Origin: Polaromonas jejuensis NBRC 106434
GTDB taxonomy: Bacteria > Pseudomonadota > Gammaproteobacteria > Burkholderiales > Burkholderiaceae_C
Direction: 5' to 3'
NCBI RefSeq assembly: GCF_001598235.1
Contig: NZ_BCYO01000009.1
Coordinates: 94,441 to 158,440 of the forward strand
Length of the DNA: 64,000 nt
The position numbers were made by a program, and so were the translations under genes. Below, in pieces: positions 61,828 through 64,000 of the stretch. The notes under the pieces were generated by a model. The model made no database searches, was not told the DNA's origin, and saw nothing but the letters and a program-made list of their open reading frames with translations. Positions within the stretch are counted from its first letter, which is position 1, and each line of letters starts with the position of its first letter.

Positions 61828-64000
61828 ATGAAACCCGCCCTGGCCCAGATCAAACTCCTCGCCGCTGAGTGGCTGCTCCGCCTGCGGCGCGCCATTCGGC
61901 GCCCGACCCGGCGTGAGCTGGCCTGGGCGCTGGCCGCCGTGCCGGCGCTGTGCCTGCTCTACCTGCTGCTGCTGATTCCCTTCACCCCCAGCATCAGCGA
62001 CATCCGCAAGGCCAAGACCGAGCAGCCCGCGCAGGTGCTTTCGGCCGACGGCAAGGCGCTGGCCGAGTTCAAATGGGCCAACCGCGAGTGGGTGCCGCTG
62101 GAGGAGATTTCGCCGCAGGTGGTCAACGCCCTCATCGCCACCGAAGACCACCGCTTTTACGAGCACCACGGCCTGGACTGGCGGCGCACCGCCGCCGCCG
62201 CGCTGAACACCTTTTCGGGGGACCGCCAGGGCGGCTCCACCATCACGCAGCAGCTCGCCCGCAACCTCTACCCGGCGGAGATTGGCCGCGCGCCCACGCT
62301 CAACCGCAAGCTCAAGGAAGCCATCACGGCGCTGAAAATAGAGGCGCTCTACACCAAGAAGGAAATCCTCGAGACCTACCTCAACACCGTGCCCTTTCTC
62401 TACAACGCCTACGGCATAGAGATGGCGGCGCGCACCTATTTCGACAAGTCGGCCGACCAGCTCGACGTGCTCGAAAGCGCCACGCTGGTCGGCATGCTCA
62501 AGGGCACCAGCTACTACAACCCGGTGCTCAACCCCGAGCGCGCCGTGCAGCGGCGCAACACCGTGCTGGCGCAAATGGTCAAGCGCGATCAGCTCGATGC
62601 CGCCAAATTTGAAACGCTGAAGAAAAGGCCGCTGCACATCGACTTCGAGCGGCAGACCGAGCCGCCGGGGCCGGCGCCGCACTTCGCCCAGCAGCTGCGC
62701 AAATGGCTGATCGCCTGGGCCGACCGCAACGACTACAACATCTATGCCGACGGCCTGGTGGTGCGCACCACCATAGACTCCCGCCTGCAGGCCTGGGCCA
62801 ACCAGGCCGTGGCGCGCCAGGGCAACCAGCTGCAGGGCGTGGCCGATGCCGCCTGGGGCCCGCGCGCCGTCTGGGGCGCCGGTAACGCGCTGGTGCAGGC
62901 CTTTGTGCGCGAAACGCCCGAGTACCGCGCCGCCCTTGACGCCGGCCTCACCGCCGCGCAGGCGCTGAAAAAGCTGTTGGCCGACCCCGCCTTCATGCGC
63001 GCCCTGCGCCAGCAAAAGACCCGCGTGCAGGCCGGCTTCATGGCGCTGGACCCGCGCAGCGGCCAGATCCGCGCCTGGGTCGGCAGCCGCGACTTTGCCC
63101 AGGACCCGTTTGACCATGTGCAGCAGGCGCGGCGCCAGCCCGGCTCCACCTTCAAGCCCTTTGTCTACGGCGCCGCCTTCGAGCAAGGCGCCAGCCCCGA
63201 CGACACCCTGGTAGACCAGGCCGTGGAAATCGCCCTGCCCGGCGGCGAGGTGTGGCGCCCCAGCGATGGCGGGCCGCCCAGCGGCCAGGCCATGAGCCTG
63301 CGCGACGGCCTGGCGTATTCCAAAAACACCATCACCGCGCAAGTCATGCAAGGCGTCGGCCCCGCCAGGGTCGCCAAGCTGGCCCGCGCCATGGGCGTGC
63401 GGCAAAGCAAGCTCGATCCCGTGCCCGCGCTGGCGCTGGGCACCAGCCCCGTCACCCTGAAGGAAATGGTCAGCGCCTACGGCACCATTGCCAACGGCGG
63501 CGGCTACCTGGAGCCGGTGCTGGTCACCCGCATTGAAAACCGCCAGGGCGAGGTGCTGGCCGAGTTCCACCCCGCCAGGCCCGAGGCCGCGCTGCCCGCC
63601 AAGGTCAACTACACCCTGCTCGACGCGATGCGCGGCGTGGTCGATCGCGGCACCGGCGCCGCCATACGCAGCCGCTACGGCATACGCGCCGACGTGGCCG
63701 GCAAAACCGGTACCACCCAGGACAACGCCGACGGCTGGTTCATCCTCATGCACCCGCAGCTCGTGGCCGGCGCCTGGGTCGGCTTTAACGACGGCCGCGT
63801 GACCCTGCGCAGCGACTACTGGGGCGAGGGCGCGCACAGCGCCCTGCCCATCGTCGGCGAGGTCACCGCGCAGGCGCTGCGCAGCCGCGTCATCGACGCC
63901 AAGGCCCGCTTTGCCGAGCCGCAGGACAGCAGTCTGGCCGCCGCGGTGGCCCCGCTGCTGGGCCGCGTGCGCGACTGGGTGGCGGGCATGCTGGGCACCG
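61828..64000 (+). CDS. Class A penicillin-binding protein (bifunctional transglycosylase/transpeptidase), C-terminus cut by window edge
   Basis: 724 residues visible from ATG 61828, open at the right edge. One membrane anchor (LAWALAAVPALCLLYLLLLIP). Transglycosylase domain with catalytic Glu106 in ATEDHRFYEHHG, then GGSTITQQLARNLY, KLKEAITALKIE and LNTVPFLYNAYGIEMAA. Transpeptidase: Ser440 in PGSTFKPF, SKN near 502, and KTGTT. It polymerises and cross-links peptidoglycan in the periplasm. The overall order is PBP1-like but shorter than MrcA, closer to a PbpC/PBP1c-like or a lineage-specific form, so no symbol is given. Confidence 0.93.
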   Translation, partial: MKPALAQIKLLAAEWLLRLRRAIRRPTRRELAWALAAVPALCLLYLLLLIPFTPSISDIRKAKTEQPAQVLSADGKALAEFKWANREWVPLEEISPQVVNALIATEDHRFYEHHGLDWRRTAAAALNTFSGDRQGGSTITQQLARNLYPAEIGRAPTLNRKLKEAITALKIEALYTKKEILETYLNTVPFLYNAYGIEMAARTYFDKSADQLDVLESATLVGMLKGTSYYNPVLNPERAVQRRNTVLAQMVKRDQLDAAKFETLKKRPLHIDFERQTEPPGPAPHFAQQLRKWLIAWADRNDYNIYADGLVVRTTIDSRLQAWANQAVARQGNQLQGVADAAWGPRAVWGAGNALVQAFVRETPEYRAALDAGLTAAQALKKLLADPAFMRALRQQKTRVQAGFMALDPRSGQIRAWVGSRDFAQDPFDHVQQARRQPGSTFKPFVYGAAFEQGASPDDTLVDQAVEIALPGGEVWRPSDGGPPSGQAMSLRDGLAYSKNTITAQVMQGVGPARVAKLARAMGVRQSKLDPVPALALGTSPVTLKEMVSAYGTIANGGGYLEPVLVTRIENRQGEVLAEFHPARPEAALPAKVNYTLLDAMRGVVDRGTGAAIRSRYGIRADVAGKTGTTQDNADGWFILMHPQLVAGAWVGFNDGRVTLRSDYWGEGAHSALPIVGEVTAQALRSRVIDAKARFAEPQDSSLAAAVAPLLGRVRDWVAGMLGT

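Noticed and set aside
61237..63837. 866-codon antisense open frame opposite doxX and the penicillin-binding protein gene
   Set aside because: The plus-strand genes carry complete family motifs; the antisense product has shadow composition and spans unrelated genes and intergenic DNA.

Overview
The window is a GC-rich, gene-dense chromosomal segment of a betaproteobacterium. The repertoire points to Comamonadaceae, and Polaromonas or a close relative would fit best, but this is an inference from gene families and not a database match. The signs are TctC/Bug-type binding proteins, many LysR regulators each divergent from a small catabolic gene set, a fused TRAP permease, and a dispersed intergenic repeat with the core GCTATTAAAA. 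The central-metabolism and cell-wall genes at the edges (pepP-murU, tkt-gap, a class A penicillin-binding protein) look like core genome; most of what lies between is accessory.

Layout. 1-5.2 kb: pepP and murU on the minus strand, divergent from tkt-gap. 5.2-10.5 kb: an accessory block with an NTF2-like protein, a LysR regulator and an isochorismatase/monooxygenase/amidohydrolase/DoxX operon. 10.5-24.2 kb: a signalling island on the minus strand, bounded on both sides by broken copies of the 3' end of gap. It holds a di-haem cytochrome c peroxidase, a periplasmic-sensing (DAHL-like) kinase, two REC-headed kinases, a REC-cyclase-HPt fusion, a response regulator, an HPt protein, a hybrid CHASE3 kinase and a final single-domain response regulator. 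24.2-28.6 kb: two TctC/RraA gene pairs and their LysR regulator. 28.6-35.7 kb: LysR/MFS, aldo-keto reductase, MoaF-like, anion transporter and pirin genes. 35.8-44.7 kb: a probable carboxylic-acid catabolic cluster (SDR, two PCC/DUF296 proteins, IclR regulator, thiolase, CoA ligase, TRAP transporter). 44.7-47.7 kb: a decayed YCII gene, four VOC proteins and a TetR regulator. 47.8-53 kb: an FGE-like lipoprotein, a PNPOx-like protein, a YbaK-like deacylase, an isochorismatase-like hydrolase, and pirin with LysR. 53.1-57.2 kb: a CoA ligase/acyl-CoA dehydrogenase/Crp module bracketed by 164-bp direct repeats of the 3' end of the neighbouring alpha/beta hydrolase. 57.1-64 kb: that hydrolase, LysR, two SDRs, DoxX and the truncated penicillin-binding protein gene.

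Two things stand out. The first is the 12.3-kb phosphorelay operon. Four of its genes are chained by 4-base start/stop overlaps, it contains nearly every type of two-component module plus a nucleotide cyclase, and it starts with a periplasmic haem peroxidase, so it may couple redox or peroxide sensing to a phosphorelay and cyclic-nucleotide output. The second is a recurring architecture in which an accessory block sits between an intact gene and a partial, same-orientation copy of that gene (gap, alpha/beta hydrolase, and more weakly pirin). This is the footprint expected if circular DNA carrying a gene fragment integrates by homologous recombination. No integrase, transposase, tRNA gene or CRISPR array was seen.
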